Positions 8,519 to 17,635 are shown, counted from the first letter of the stretch. The stretch is DNA of 64,000 bases from an uncultured Bacteroidales bacterium (GCA_937891975.1 CALAUA010000025.1:62001-126000), one strand, 5' to 3'. Translations and numbers: made by a program. Notes: generated by a model not told the origin, from the letters alone.

Positions 8519-9847
8519 ATGAATAATATTCAATTTTCCTATGGTACAGCAGTTGCTGCAGAAGCAATCCATGCGTACAAACAACAAGTAGCTCAAGCAC
8601 AAGAGCAATTGGTAAATGGTACGGGTTTAGGCAATGACTTCCTCGGTTGGATGAACTTGCCAGCCGACATCCGTCCACAATTAGACGATATTCAAGCTAC
8701 AGCAGACTTGCTGCGCAAAGAATGTGAAGTGATTGTATGCATTGGTATTGGCGGTTCGTATCTTGGAGCTAAAGCCGTGATTGATGCCCTAACCAGCAGT
8801 TTTGCATGGTTGGAGGGCGAGAAACCAGCCATCGTATATGCAGGACAAAACATCGGCGAGGACTACCTCTATGAGTTGCAAGCCCTCCTCAAGAACAAGA
8901 AGTTTGGTATCATCAGCATTTCCAAGTCAGGTACTACCACCGAGCCAGCGTTGGCATTCCGCCTACTGAAGACTCAACTGGAAGAGCAACAAGGAAAGGA
9001 AGCTGCTAAACGCCTCATTGTATGTATCACCGATGCCAAACGCGGTGCACTCCGCACATTGGCTACCCAAGAGGGATACAAGACATATGTGATTGAAGAT
9101 AATATCGGCGGTCGTTTCTCTGTGCTTTCGCCTGTAGGATTATTGCCTATTGCTTGCGCAGGATTGGATATCAAGGCCTTGATTGATGGCGCAGAACAGA
9201 TGATGCAACAATGTGGTATTACTACCCCATTCGAGGAAAACCCAGCAGCTATCTATGCGGCTGCACGCAATAGCCTTTATCAAGAGCAAGGCAAGAAAGT
9301 GGAACTATTGGTAAACTTCCACCCAAAATTGCATAACATCAGCGAGTGGTGGAAGCAACTCTATGGCGAGTCTGAAGGTAAGGATGGCAAAGGTATCTTC
9401 CCTGCTAGTGTGGACTTCACCACTGACCTCCACTCTATGGGACAATATATCCAAGATGGCGAACGCCACTTGTTTGAGACAGTGATTTCTGTGCTTGAGC
9501 CCAATCACACAGTGCCTTTCCCACACGATGAAGCTAACCTCGACGGTTTGAACTTCTTGGCAGGTAAGCGCGTGGACGAGGTAAATAAGATGGCAGAGTT
9601 AGGCACGATGCTTGCGCATATTGATGGTGGTGTACCAAATATGAAGATCACACTGCCTAAACTCAACGAATACTATATCGGACAATTGCTCTATTTCTTT
9701 GAGCGTGCGTGCGGTATCTCTGGCTATATCTTGGGTGTCAATCCATTCAACCAACCTGGCGTAGAGGCATACAAGAAGAATATGTTTGCTTTGCTCGACA
9801 AACCGGGCTACGAAGCAGAATCCGCTGCCATCAAAGCACGTTTATAA
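8519..9847 (+). CDS. pgi: Glucose-6-phosphate isomerase
   Basis: Interconverts glucose-6-phosphate and fructose-6-phosphate. 442 residues, the short form typical of Bacteroidota and Firmicutes. The family signatures are clear: GIGGSYLGAKA, SKSGTTTEPA, the NIGGRFSVLSPVG signature and a C-terminal QPGVEAYKKNMFALL. It is tightly coupled to gpsA and followed by a stem-loop terminator. Confidence 0.97.
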   Translation: MNNIQFSYGTAVAAEAIHAYKQQVAQAQEQLVNGTGLGNDFLGWMNLPADIRPQLDDIQATADLLRKECEVIVCIGIGGSYLGAKAVIDALTSSFAWLEGEKPAIVYAGQNIGEDYLYELQALLKNKKFGIISISKSGTTTEPALAFRLLKTQLEEQQGKEAAKRLIVCITDAKRGALRTLATQEGYKTYVIEDNIGGRFSVLSPVGLLPIACAGLDIKALIDGAEQMMQQCGITTPFEENPAAIYAAARNSLYQEQGKKVELLVNFHPKLHNISEWWKQLYGESEGKDGKGIFPASVDFTTDLHSMGQYIQDGERHLFETVISVLEPNHTVPFPHDEANLDGLNFLAGKRVDEVNKMAELGTMLAHIDGGVPNMKITLPKLNEYYIGQLLYFFERACGISGYILGVNPFNQPGVEAYKKNMFALLDKPGYEAESAAIKARL

Positions 9848-9877
9848 AATACTAGGCCCTCCTTGAGAGGTTGCTAG

Positions 9878-9918
9878 AAATAATAAAGGGACCGCAAACT
9901 GCAGTCCCTTTATTATTT
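9878..9918. terminator. Bidirectional terminator between pgi and MATE gene
   Basis: 15 bp stem (9878-9892 with 9904-9918) with an 11 nt loop; A/T-rich base gives U runs on both strands. Convergent genes pgi (+) and the MATE exporter (-) share it. Confidence 0.85.
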
Positions 9919-9940
9919 GTAATAGGTTTAGTATGGTATC

Positions 9941-11275
9941 TCATATCGCCTTTTGTACTGTCTTCCACGCAAAAGTAAGGTATAACACCCGCGCTGCTAA
10001 GTGGGCAAAGTAGGCGATATATAATCCCTGAATTCCTAACCAATGATAGGTTAACAAATAACAAACCACAAAACTAACTGCAGCGTAAATCATGCCATTG
10101 CGAATCTGTTTGCCTGCTGTTGCACCAGTATAAATACCATCCCACATAAATGCCAAGGTAGATACAATTGGCATAGCAATCAACCAACCAGTGTAATCGG
10201 CTAAACGTCCCCAGACAATGGAATCAGAAGTCATGGCACGATAAAATTCTCCCGACCAAAGGGCAAAAATCAACGTAAAGATCACACCTACTCCTAAAGA
10301 CCAGACAAATAACAAACGAACAACACGAGATATATCTGATTTATCTTGGTTCTTGGTTCCTGACTCCTGACCCAAACCCATATATTTCCCCACTAACGCT
10401 TCACCTGCATAGGCAAAACCATCTACGAAATAAGAGAAGAGCATAAAGAGTTTCATCATGATGGTGCTGACTGCCAATTCTACATCACCATATTTAGCTG
10501 CCAACGAAGTAAAACCTACATAGACGACCATAAAGCATAATGAACGGATAAATATATTACCATTGAGCGTAAGCAGGCGCCGCATGCCCTTCCCATCAAA
10601 TGCCAAACGCCAAGGCGATAGCCCCTTCCAAAGATGGCGATATTTCGCTACTAGTATCATCGCAGCCACAGTCAAACCAGTAAATTGTGCGACCACAGTT
10701 CCTAATGCCACACCCAATGCGCCCATTGGCGTATAGACTGCCAGCACATAACTGACCACCATATTCACCACATTGACTACAATATCCGTTACCATTGGGC
10801 TAATAGTATCTTGCATACCAATAAACCACCCTTTGAAAGCCATCAGCGACAAGGTGGCTGGGGCAGCCCATACACGAATAAAGAAGTACTCACGTGCAAA
10901 ACTCGCCACCTCAGGAGAACAGGGTACTAACAGCAACACCACATTCACAAACAGCCACTGAATCAGCCAGATAAGTATGGCACCTATCAGCGCTATACCA
11001 ATACTTTGGCTGAAAAGTCGTGCACACTCCACCCTATCTCCACGACCAAAAGCTTGCGCCGTCATACCACTTGTTCCTACACGCAAAAAACCAAAATTCC
11101 AATATAGCAAATCAAACAGCATCGTGCCGATAGCTATACCGCCAATGGCGGTAGCATTGGAGATATGACCTACAATAGCCGTATCCACCAATCCAACCAA
11201 TGGAATGGTGATGTTTGCTAAAATGCTTGGAATAGCAAGGCGCAATATTTGATAATTAAGTGACTGTGATTTCAT
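9941..11275 (-). CDS. MATE-family efflux transporter
   Basis: 444 residues from ATG 11275 (MKSQSLNYQILRLAIPSILA), an inner-membrane multidrug/organic-cation antiporter of the DinF-like type by pattern. The longer frame start (11323) lies upstream of the promoter. About twelve hydrophobic segments in two halves are seen, with family-like VDTAIVGH near the N terminus and a similar segment in the second half. A short in-frame degenerate repeat (10345-10373; about SGTKNQDK) sits in a cytoplasmic loop between the halves. Substrate unknown. Confidence 0.9.
   Translation of the reverse strand: MKSQSLNYQILRLAIPSILANITIPLVGLVDTAIVGHISNATAIGGIAIGTMLFDLLYWNFGFLRVGTSGMTAQAFGRGDRVECARLFSQSIGIALIGAILIWLIQWLFVNVVLLLVPCSPEVASFAREYFFIRVWAAPATLSLMAFKGWFIGMQDTISPMVTDIVVNVVNMVVSYVLAVYTPMGALGVALGTVVAQFTGLTVAAMILVAKYRHLWKGLSPWRLAFDGKGMRRLLTLNGNIFIRSLCFMVVYVGFTSLAAKYGDVELAVSTIMMKLFMLFSYFVDGFAYAGEALVGKYMGLGQESGTKNQDKSDISRVVRLLFVWSLGVGVIFTLIFALWSGEFYRAMTSDSIVWGRLADYTGWLIAMPIVSTLAFMWDGIYTGATAGKQIRNGMIYAAVSFVVCYLLTYHWLGIQGLYIAYFAHLAARVLYLTFAWKTVQKAI
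10345..10373. repeat. Short in-frame heptamer repeat inside the MATE gene
   Basis: CTTGGTT-CTTGGTT-CCTGACT-CCTGACC: two pairs of 7-bp units translated in frame in a loop of the exporter. Same style as the longer repeats elsewhere in the window. Confidence 0.5.
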
Positions 11276-11279
11276 GGCA

Positions 11280-11310
11280 CAAAGGTACAAAAAAAAATGC
11301 ACATACACAA
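11280..11310 (-). promoter_or_regulatory. Promoter of MATE gene
   Basis: TACCTTTG (11280-11287, minus) with TTG 20 bp upstream (11308-11310). The box is only about 5 bp from the ATG, so the leader is nearly absent. Confidence 0.65.
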
Positions 11311-11362
11311 ACGGTATGCGCATTTTCCAATACTTTTCAATATCCGATAACCGATACCCGGA

Positions 11363-13015
11363 TTAACTATACAAGAATCGTTTGATACTACGCTTTGGAG
11401 TCTTCTCGAACTCTTTCTCTACCACCTCAATAGCAGTTACTTGGCTATATTGAGGCAATTGCTTATTGAGCTCCAGACGGTTGCTATCCATCACCTCAAA
11501 GATGTTTTTGCCAGCCAATTGTTTTTTAGCAGCCTCTGAGTTGTCTGGATAAACCAATGCTACCAATTTTTGGTCGCGTTGCACTACCACTGACTCTAGT
11601 ACGAATGGCAAACTATTGAGTTTGTCCTCAATCTCCTCTGGGTAAATATTTTGTCCGCTAGGACCAAGCAACATATTCTTGCTACGACCGCGAAGGAAGA
11701 GGTTACCCTCTTTATCAATGATACCTAGGTCACCCGTACGCATCCAACCATCTTCGGTAAACGCTTCTTTAGTGGCTTCTTCGTTCTTATAGTAACCCAT
11801 CATCACGTTTACGCCGCGTACTTGCAACTCACCCTCTTTGGTAGCAGGATCTTCCGAGTCAATACGCATTTCCATTCCCACAATACCTTTACCGCATGAG
11901 CGATATACATACTTGTACCAATCTTCGTAAGTAATAAGCGGAGCGCACTCGGTCATACCATAACCTACGCAATACATGAAGTGCATATCATGCATACATT
12001 TCTCCACTTCCTCGTTGAGTGCTGCACCACCAATAATCAAGAAACGCAACTTACCACCGAAGGCTTGCAACAAAGTATTGCCCACTTTCTTATGCAATAG
12101 TTTGTTGATACCTGGCGTTTTCCAAAGTACTTTCATCAATGGTTTATTGATTACAGGCAACACTTTACCCTTGATAATCTTCTCAATAACCAAAGGTACA
12201 GTCAAAATCATAAATGGATGCACTTGTGCAAATGCGCGCATCAACACCGATGGAGTTGGTGCTTTGGTCAAGAAATACACCTCTGCGCCATCGCACACTT
12301 GGTACAAGAACTCAAACATCAAACCAAACATATGCGCGATAGGCAACATACTCAGCACTTTATCACCTGCTTGGTGAGGAATACGCTTCACAGCAAAGTC
12401 GATATTTCCACTCAAGTTCTTATGGCTGATCATCACGCCCTTAGGATTACCTGTTGAGCCCGATGTATAGTTGATTAATGCCAACTCATCAATATTATCA
12501 GTAGGATATTTTACATCTGCTGCTTTCACGCCTTCTGGCCATTCTTTCTTAAATACCTCATCCACAGCAGCATACTTCTTCTCCACCTCTTCGGATGCAG
12601 CATGTTTCAACGAGAAATCATCCATGAATACCATTGCTGTTAGACCTGGCATCTCGTTGGCATCAACCTTCTTCAACACATTAGGTCCTACATATAGCAA
12701 CTTCGCCTCAGAGTGATTAACCAATGCATGCACGCCTTCAGCAGTAAAGTCTGGCAGAATACTTACAGCAACTGCCTTGTAAGTCTCAATAGCTAAGAAT
12801 GTCAAACCCCAATTAGCGCAGTTGCGACCGCAAAGTGCAATCTTATCGCCTTCCTTAAGACCTAGTTCGCGGAAAGTAGTGTGCAAACGAGCTATTTCGT
12901 TCGCCATTTCGCCATATGTATACGATGTATTACCATCTAAATCCTTCATTGCCAACACGTCCCACTTGTTGACAATCGTGTTTTGGAGATACTCCAAATA
13001 ATGTTTTAATTCCAT
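11363..13015 (-). CDS. AMP-dependent acyl-CoA synthetase (FadD-like)
   Basis: 550 residues of the ANL adenylate-forming superfamily; activates a carboxylic acid, probably a long-chain fatty acid, to acyl-CoA. Visible motifs: P-loop-like YTSGSTGNPKGV, GYGMTECAP, the hinge region WMRTGDLG and the C-terminal lid with the catalytic lysine near KTPKRSIKRF. It is the first unit of a TetR-flanked module: a GAACGTCTGTTC operator lies at its promoter, and the TetR gene and an SDR with the same operator are just upstream. Fatty-acid specificity is inferred from the family and context. Confidence 0.92.
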   Translation of the reverse strand: MELKHYLEYLQNTIVNKWDVLAMKDLDGNTSYTYGEMANEIARLHTTFRELGLKEGDKIALCGRNCANWGLTFLAIETYKAVAVSILPDFTAEGVHALVNHSEAKLLYVGPNVLKKVDANEMPGLTAMVFMDDFSLKHAASEEVEKKYAAVDEVFKKEWPEGVKAADVKYPTDNIDELALINYTSGSTGNPKGVMISHKNLSGNIDFAVKRIPHQAGDKVLSMLPIAHMFGLMFEFLYQVCDGAEVYFLTKAPTPSVLMRAFAQVHPFMILTVPLVIEKIIKGKVLPVINKPLMKVLWKTPGINKLLHKKVGNTLLQAFGGKLRFLIIGGAALNEEVEKCMHDMHFMYCVGYGMTECAPLITYEDWYKYVYRSCGKGIVGMEMRIDSEDPATKEGELQVRGVNVMMGYYKNEEATKEAFTEDGWMRTGDLGIIDKEGNLFLRGRSKNMLLGPSGQNIYPEEIEDKLNSLPFVLESVVVQRDQKLVALVYPDNSEAAKKQLAGKNIFEVMDSNRLELNKQLPQYSQVTAIEVVEKEFEKTPKRSIKRFLYS

Positions 13016-13044
13016 ATTATGTGTATTTTATGAATTATCGGCTG

Positions 13045-13079
13045 CAAAGGTACAACATATTTTTCGAACGTCTGTTCAA
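13045..13079 (-). promoter_or_regulatory. Promoter of acyl-CoA synthetase gene
   Basis: TACCTTTG at 13045-13052 (minus). The expected -33 zone is occupied by the palindromic operator at 13066-13077, so a bound repressor would block polymerase. Confidence 0.65.
13066..13077. promoter_or_regulatory. TetR operator copy 1
   Basis: GAACGTCTGTTC, a near-perfect palindrome (GAAC-N4-GTTC) with T/A-rich flanks. The same core recurs at 13826-13837, on the other side of the TetR gene. Probable binding site of the TetR protein encoded between them. Confidence 0.7.
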
Positions 13080-13143
13080 AAAGAATGTGTTTTATAACAT
13101 TTTTTGCAAAATTAGCGTTTTTTTTTGAAATATGCAAATATTT

Positions 13144-13746
13144 TTAAGATTTTTGCTTCTTAATCAATTCATATAAGTAGTTATACTGCTGTGGAAAAAT
13201 ATCAAAATTGATAGGCACACTGGTTCGACCTGGGTCCCAACCGTCTTTGATATGCAAAAACATCAGTGCCGTTGTTTCGATAGGTACATCTCCGCGTATC
13301 GCGCCTGCGCGCATACTATTTTTAATAGCTTGTACCCAAAGACTCAATTCGTGTTCGTACAATTTTCGCGCTTTCTTATGCAGTTCGGGAAAACGACTAT
13401 AAGCCGTGTACATCACCGTCACCACATTGGAAATATTGATGTTTTTATTCTCTACTTGATTATATATCTCTTGCAACTGATTGATATAGTACAACATTGC
13501 CTCAATCATCTCAGGGATAGCATCGGTATCCTTCACTCTATTCAAAGCATGTTGTTTAGGTTGGATAAGATACATGCTCACAGCTTCTTGAAATAGTTCC
13601 TCTTTATCCTTGAAATAGTAATACAACGTACCACGCCCCATGTTCAATGCTGCTTGCAAGTCTGTAATTGACACATTGGCATAGCCCTCAATCATATACA
13701 ATTCGATTGCTTTCAGCAGTATTTTTTCTCGTCTATCTTCTACCAT
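13144..13746 (-). CDS. TetR-family transcriptional regulator
   Basis: 200 residues from ATG 13746 (MVEDRREKILLKAIELYMIE); an upstream start at 13779 falls inside the -7 box. The N-terminal HTH reads NVSITDLQAALNMGRGTLYYYFKDKEELF, the classic TetR helix-turn-helix. The C-terminal ligand domain is not assignable. It sits between an acyl-CoA synthetase and a divergent SDR gene, both with the same GAAC-N4-GTTC operator, so it is most likely a lipid-responsive repressor of these genes and of itself (inference). Confidence 0.92.
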   Translation of the reverse strand: MVEDRREKILLKAIELYMIEGYANVSITDLQAALNMGRGTLYYYFKDKEELFQEAVSMYLIQPKQHALNRVKDTDAIPEMIEAMLYYINQLQEIYNQVENKNINISNVVTVMYTAYSRFPELHKKARKLYEHELSLWVQAIKNSMRAGAIRGDVPIETTALMFLHIKDGWDPGRTSVPINFDIFPQQYNYLYELIKKQKS

Positions 13747-13776
13747 AATGCATTCGATTTTATGCTTTTTCGGCTG

Positions 13777-13807
13777 CAAAGGTATTAAAAATATTTTATA
13801 CTCGCAA
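13777..13807 (-). promoter_or_regulatory. Promoter of tetR gene
   Basis: TACCTTTG (13777-13784, minus) with TTG 20 bp upstream (13805-13807). Operator copy 2 lies 42 bp upstream, in the shared divergent region. Confidence 0.65.
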
Positions 13808-13825
13808 TTTTTTTTGCAAAAAACT

Positions 13826-13837
13826 GAACGTTTGTTC
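13826..13837. promoter_or_regulatory. TetR operator copy 2
   Basis: GAACGTTTGTTC in the divergent region between tetR and the SDR gene, 13 bp upstream of the SDR -7 box (13851-13858). Differs from copy 1 by one base in the spacer. The flanks of the two copies match when one is inverted. Confidence 0.7.
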
Positions 13838-13850
13838 GAAAATAATGCAC

Positions 13851-13858
13851 TACCTTTG
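13851..13858 (+). promoter_or_regulatory. -7 box of SDR gene
   Basis: TACCTTTG, 51 bp before the ATG. The operator overlaps the -33 zone. Confidence 0.6.
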
Positions 13859-13909
13859 TCGCCGATTTGGTACAGAAATTGTAGTAATATTAATAAAAAC
13901 TATTTTAAT

Positions 13910-14713
13910 ATGAAAATCAAGAATACAAATATACTGATCACGGGAGGTGCATCAGGAATAGGAAAAATAATGGGGCGTCTTGCTCTAGAGAAAGGCGCGA
14001 AGTCACTGATTATATGGGATATCAATCCAGATAACCTCGAGTCCACCAAAGCCGAGTTTGCCACTTTAGGCACGGTCTTTACCTATGCCGTGAATGTGGC
14101 AGATAGCGATGCGGTCATTGCTGCTTACCAGCGTGTGAAAGAAGAATGTGGCAATGTGGACATCCTCATCAACTGCGCAGGTATTGTTCGCGGTAACAAT
14201 ACGTTTGACCATCAAACTATCCAAGATATCCGCCTCACGATGGACGTCAATACTGTCGCACCCATGGTGCTCACTTTGCAAGTATTGCCCGATATGCTCA
14301 AGCGCAATCACGGACATATCTGCAATATTGCTTCGGCGGGAGGTATGTTGGGGAATCCCAAAATGTCGGTCTATGGTGCTAGCAAATGGGCAGTAATCGG
14401 TTGGAGCGAGAGCATGCGCATCGAACTACAGCAACGCAAAGCTAATGTACATGTCACTACCGTCGCACCTTACTTCATCAGCACGGGCATGTTCCAAGGT
14501 GTGCGTTCTATCTTCCCTATCCTCAAGCCCGAACCAACGGCAAAGAAGATTATCCGTGCCATTGAACGCAATACCATCTTTGCAGGCATACCTTTTAACT
14601 ATCATTTCATACGTTTCTGGCAAGCTATTCTGCCATTGCGTGTATTTGATTGGCTCTTTGGCACAGTTTTTGGCATCTATCGTACAATGGACCACTTTAC
14701 TGGTCGCAAATAA
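13910..14713 (+). CDS. Short-chain dehydrogenase (SDR16C-like)
   Basis: 267 residues from ATG 13910. NAD(P)-binding TGGASGIGK near the N terminus, NCAG(IV) motif, and the catalytic Ser ... YGASKWAVIGW (Tyr/Lys). The C-terminal ~60 residues are hydrophobic/amphipathic (FNYHFIRFWQAILPLRVFDW), as in membrane-bound SDR16C retinol/fatty-alcohol dehydrogenases. Under the TetR operator, with an aldehyde dehydrogenase next on the same strand. Likely oxidises a lipophilic alcohol or reduces the aldehyde (inference). Confidence 0.88.
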   Translation: MKIKNTNILITGGASGIGKIMGRLALEKGAKSLIIWDINPDNLESTKAEFATLGTVFTYAVNVADSDAVIAAYQRVKEECGNVDILINCAGIVRGNNTFDHQTIQDIRLTMDVNTVAPMVLTLQVLPDMLKRNHGHICNIASAGGMLGNPKMSVYGASKWAVIGWSESMRIELQQRKANVHVTTVAPYFISTGMFQGVRSIFPILKPEPTAKKIIRAIERNTIFAGIPFNYHFIRFWQAILPLRVFDWLFGTVFGIYRTMDHFTGRK

Positions 14714-14718
14714 CCAAC

Positions 14719-14817
14719 TATTTGCCCTTTGTTTGCCACTTATGTGCCACCTATCACCATATGGACTTCATAGGGACTTCATAGGAACTTCATAGGGACT
14801 TCATAGGAACTTCACCG
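14719..14817 (+). repeat. 11-bp tandem repeats between SDR and aldehyde dehydrogenase genes
   Basis: Five 11-bp units run from 14763 to 14817 (GGACTTCATAG, GGACTTCATAG, GAACTTCATAG, GGACTTCATAG, then GAACTTCACCG). Just before (14719-14758) is a looser 11-bp periodicity (units ending in TGCCACC and similar). The array ends 46 bp before the ALDH start. It may be a phased protein-binding site or a member of the window's repeat families. Confidence 0.85.
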
Positions 14818-14863
14818 TATGATTACCGAGAGAAAATAGACACATTATAATACTTTCAACGAT

Positions 14864-16258
14864 ATGCAAAACTACATTTCCACGACCCACAGCAAACAAC
14901 AAGCGTATTTCCGCTCTGGCGCTACCCTTGCGCTACCTTTCCGCAAGCAAATGCTACGCAAGTTATCCGACGCCATGCACCAATATGAGAAGCCACTTGC
15001 TGAAGCCCTTTGGACCGACCTTCACAAGTCCTACGAAGAGGCATACCTCACCGAACTGAGCATTGTCTATGGTGAGATTCGCAATCACCTCAAGCATATG
15101 CGCCGTTGGGCGCGCCCCGAACGCAAATGTTCGCCTATCGCGATTATGCCTGCTACCAGCAAGGTTATCAAAGAGCCGCTTGGCAATACCCTCATCATCG
15201 CCCCATGGAACTACCCTGTGCAACTGCTGCTCAACCCATTAGTTGGTGCAATATCAGCAGGTTGCACTGCTTTTCTCAAACCCTCGCCATACGTGCCACA
15301 CGTATCGGCAGTACTCACTGAGATGATTCGCGCCACTTTCCCCGAGGAGTATATCGCTATTGTTGAGGGTAACCGTCAGGTTAATCAAATGCTGCTTGCT
15401 GAGCGATGGGACTTAATATTCTTCACAGGAAGCCCTTCGCTGGGTAAGATGGTTATGGAGGCGGCAGCCAAACAGCTCACTCCTGTCGTGCTTGAATTAG
15501 GAGGCAAGAGCCCATGTATCATTGATAAATCGGCCGACCTCAAAGTAGCTGCCAAACGCGTAGCTTGGGGCAAAGCCCTCAACGCCGGCCAAACCTGCAT
15601 TGCACCTGATTATCTGATGATTCATGAGGACGTAAAAGATAAGTTCCTCAAACTGCTTGTCAAAGAGTGGAAACACCTGCTAACCAAAGACCCACAAAAG
15701 GCAAAACACTTTGTCCGCATCGTCAGCGACAAAGCATTGGAGCGTTTGATTGGATATCTACCATCTACAGGCGAAGCCGATCTACCATCTACAGCGAAGC
15801 GATCTACTATCTATTACGGCGGTCACTACGACCGCGCTGAGCGCTATTTGAGCCCTACTATTCTGACCGACGTCAGTCCTGACGCCCCAGTGATGCAAGA
15901 GGAGATTTTCGGTCCAATCTTCCCAGTGCTGACATTCAAGGAGATAGATGAGGTTATCACTTTTGTTACCGACCGTGAGAAGCCATTGGCATTGTATTAT
16001 TTCGGCACCAATGGTGATTATGTATTGCGCCACACATCTTCAGGCGGTGCCTGTGTGAATGATGTGATTATGCATATAGTGAATCACGATGTGCCCTTTG
16101 GCGGTGTAGGCAATTCGGGTATGGGGTCATATCATGGCAAGGAGAGTTTCATGACTTTCTCCCACCGCCGTTCGGTAGTCTCTACCCCAACCTTCGTGGA
16201 CATGCCTTTCCGCTACATGCCGTACAAACTATTCAAACTTATAAAGAAAATGGTGTAG
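14864..16258 (+). CDS. Aldehyde dehydrogenase, ALDH3-like
   Basis: 464 residues; oxidises aldehydes to acids with NAD(P)+. Short N terminus and overall length match class 3/fatty aldehyde dehydrogenases. APWNYPVQL, FFTGSPSLGK, catalytic Glu211 in LELGGKSP and nucleophile Cys245 in GQTCIAPDY are present, as is GGVGNSGMGSYHGKESF near the end. An in-frame repeat (15754-15820) adds a loop with LPST twice. With the SDR and the acyl-CoA synthetase it could take a fatty alcohol through aldehyde and acid to acyl-CoA (inference). Confidence 0.93.
   Translation: MQNYISTTHSKQQAYFRSGATLALPFRKQMLRKLSDAMHQYEKPLAEALWTDLHKSYEEAYLTELSIVYGEIRNHLKHMRRWARPERKCSPIAIMPATSKVIKEPLGNTLIIAPWNYPVQLLLNPLVGAISAGCTAFLKPSPYVPHVSAVLTEMIRATFPEEYIAIVEGNRQVNQMLLAERWDLIFFTGSPSLGKMVMEAAAKQLTPVVLELGGKSPCIIDKSADLKVAAKRVAWGKALNAGQTCIAPDYLMIHEDVKDKFLKLLVKEWKHLLTKDPQKAKHFVRIVSDKALERLIGYLPSTGEADLPSTAKRSTIYYGGHYDRAERYLSPTILTDVSPDAPVMQEEIFGPIFPVLTFKEIDEVITFVTDREKPLALYYFGTNGDYVLRHTSSGGACVNDVIMHIVNHDVPFGGVGNSGMGSYHGKESFMTFSHRRSVVSTPTFVDMPFRYMPYKLFKLIKKMV
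15754..15820. repeat. In-frame mosaic repeat inside the ALDH gene
   Basis: ATCTACCATCTACAG occurs twice (about 15766 and 15780), each followed by a short GCGAAGC(G) hairpin-like core, then ATCTACTATCTA. The CTACAG-GCGAAGC layout matches the intergenic mosaic repeats. It translates in frame between the NAD-binding and C-terminal parts. Confidence 0.65.
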
Positions 16259-16301
16259 CATTTTTACTACACCATTCCCAAAACCATAAACACTAAACGC
16301 A

Positions 16302-16853
16302 CTACTGCGCAAAATACTTCCACAGTGGCGCAGCATGCAGTGCCTGAACTATCTCTCCCGTTTCGAGCAGTTGCTTCACTTCCTCGCGCTTCAGCACATG
16401 CACTCGGATATCTTCTGTAGGCTCTTGATGTTGCTCTCGTAATCGCTCTACTCCCGTCGCTAAGAACGTATAACTCAGATTCTTATGATTAGTTGGGTTA
16501 GGTGATAAGGTCATAAACAATTCCCACTCTCCCCCACCAAATCCTGTCTCTTCGCTTAGTTCCCTTTGGGCGGCTTGCAAAGGTGTTTCGCCTGGGTCAA
16601 TCACACCGGCTACCAATTCATAATGCGTCTCTCCTAGACCATGACGGTATTGATCTTCCATCACAAATTCACCATCCTTGGTAATCGCTATCACATTGAT
16701 CCAATCCGGAAAATCCAACACAAACCATGTCGGAATCTGCTTACCCGAAGGCAACTCCACCAACTCTTTGCGCACATTCAACCAAGGACCAAGATTCAAT
16801 ATATTCTCCGACTTGAGTACCTTCCAAGCTCTATTTTCTAGTTTCTCAATCAT
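16302..16853 (-). CDS. NUDIX hydrolase, ADP-ribose pyrophosphatase-like
   Basis: 183 residues. A complete Nudix box begins at Gly83: GVIDPGETPLQAAQRELSEE, followed by TGF, matching GX5EX7REUXEEXGU. The N-terminal half with EDQYRHG and the GVIDPGE context resembles ADP-sugar pyrophosphatases (NudF type). It ends where the next gene starts (2 bp gap to the SDR, same strand), suggesting one transcript. Substrate not determinable. Confidence 0.92.
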   Translation of the reverse strand: MIEKLENRAWKVLKSENILNLGPWLNVRKELVELPSGKQIPTWFVLDFPDWINVIAITKDGEFVMEDQYRHGLGETHYELVAGVIDPGETPLQAAQRELSEETGFGGGEWELFMTLSPNPTNHKNLSYTFLATGVERLREQHQEPTEDIRVHVLKREEVKQLLETGEIVQALHAAPLWKYFAQ

Positions 16854-16854
16854 A

Positions 16855-17622
16855 TCAAAATATTTTCAGTTTACGAACCAATCTAAGCACACACGTAGGT
16901 ATCAACGCCACAAAAAACAGCAATATACTATTCCACACGCCAGGCACCGAAACTTTTGCCCTACCCTTCATCATGGCTCTCACACCACGGCGAGCTAAAT
17001 AATCAGGTTGTACGATATAGCCCAACACCAACCCCATCTTTGTGAGCCACGGACGGATATTATATAATCCAGTATTGATGGCTCCAGGAGTCACATTGGT
17101 CACATATACGCCTTTCTCCTTCAATTCGATATGCACCGAACGGGTGAAGTTGCTCAAAAATGCTTTGGTTGCACCATAGGTGCTCAAACGTTGCACGGCA
17201 ATATCCGCAGTGATGGAACACATATTGAGGATATATCCTTTGCCACGCTTGACCATGTCTTGAGCGAAATAGTACATCAACATAGCGGGTGTATGCATAT
17301 GAAGATTGAATATCAACTGGTTAAACCCCTCAGAGTCAGCCAAGAAATCGCAATCGTGATATACACCTGCATTATTGATAAGTACTTCTACTTGTATGTT
17401 TGCTGCCTTGCAATAGTCATACAATTCTTTGGCAGCATCTTGTACTCCCAAATTGCGAACCAACGCAACCACCTCCACACCAAAATCTTGGCGAAGAAGC
17501 AGTGCTTTGTCGTGTATTGCTTCTTCATTGCTGACTATGAGCAGCTTATAACCTTTCTGTGCCATTATTCGGGCATATTCATACCCACAACCCGAACTAG
17601 CTCCTGTAACTAATGCAAACAT
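16855..17622 (-). CDS. Short-chain dehydrogenase/reductase
   Basis: 255 residues. NAD(P)-binding TGASSGCGYEYAR at residues 6-18, LINNAGVYHDCDF, and catalytic Ser ... YGATKAFLSNF. The C-terminal ~40 residues are hydrophobic (VWNSILLFFVALIPTCVL), suggesting membrane attachment, as in the first SDR of the window. It lies directly upstream of the NUDIX gene. Substrate unknown; a DltE-type or ketosphinganine-type role cannot be distinguished. Confidence 0.88.
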   Translation of the reverse strand: MFALVTGASSGCGYEYARIMAQKGYKLLIVSNEEAIHDKALLLRQDFGVEVVALVRNLGVQDAAKELYDYCKAANIQVEVLINNAGVYHDCDFLADSEGFNQLIFNLHMHTPAMLMYYFAQDMVKRGKGYILNMCSITADIAVQRLSTYGATKAFLSNFTRSVHIELKEKGVYVTNVTPGAINTGLYNIRPWLTKMGLVLGYIVQPDYLARRGVRAMMKGRAKVSVPGVWNSILLFFVALIPTCVLRLVRKLKIF

Positions 17623-17635
17623 ATATACACGTATT

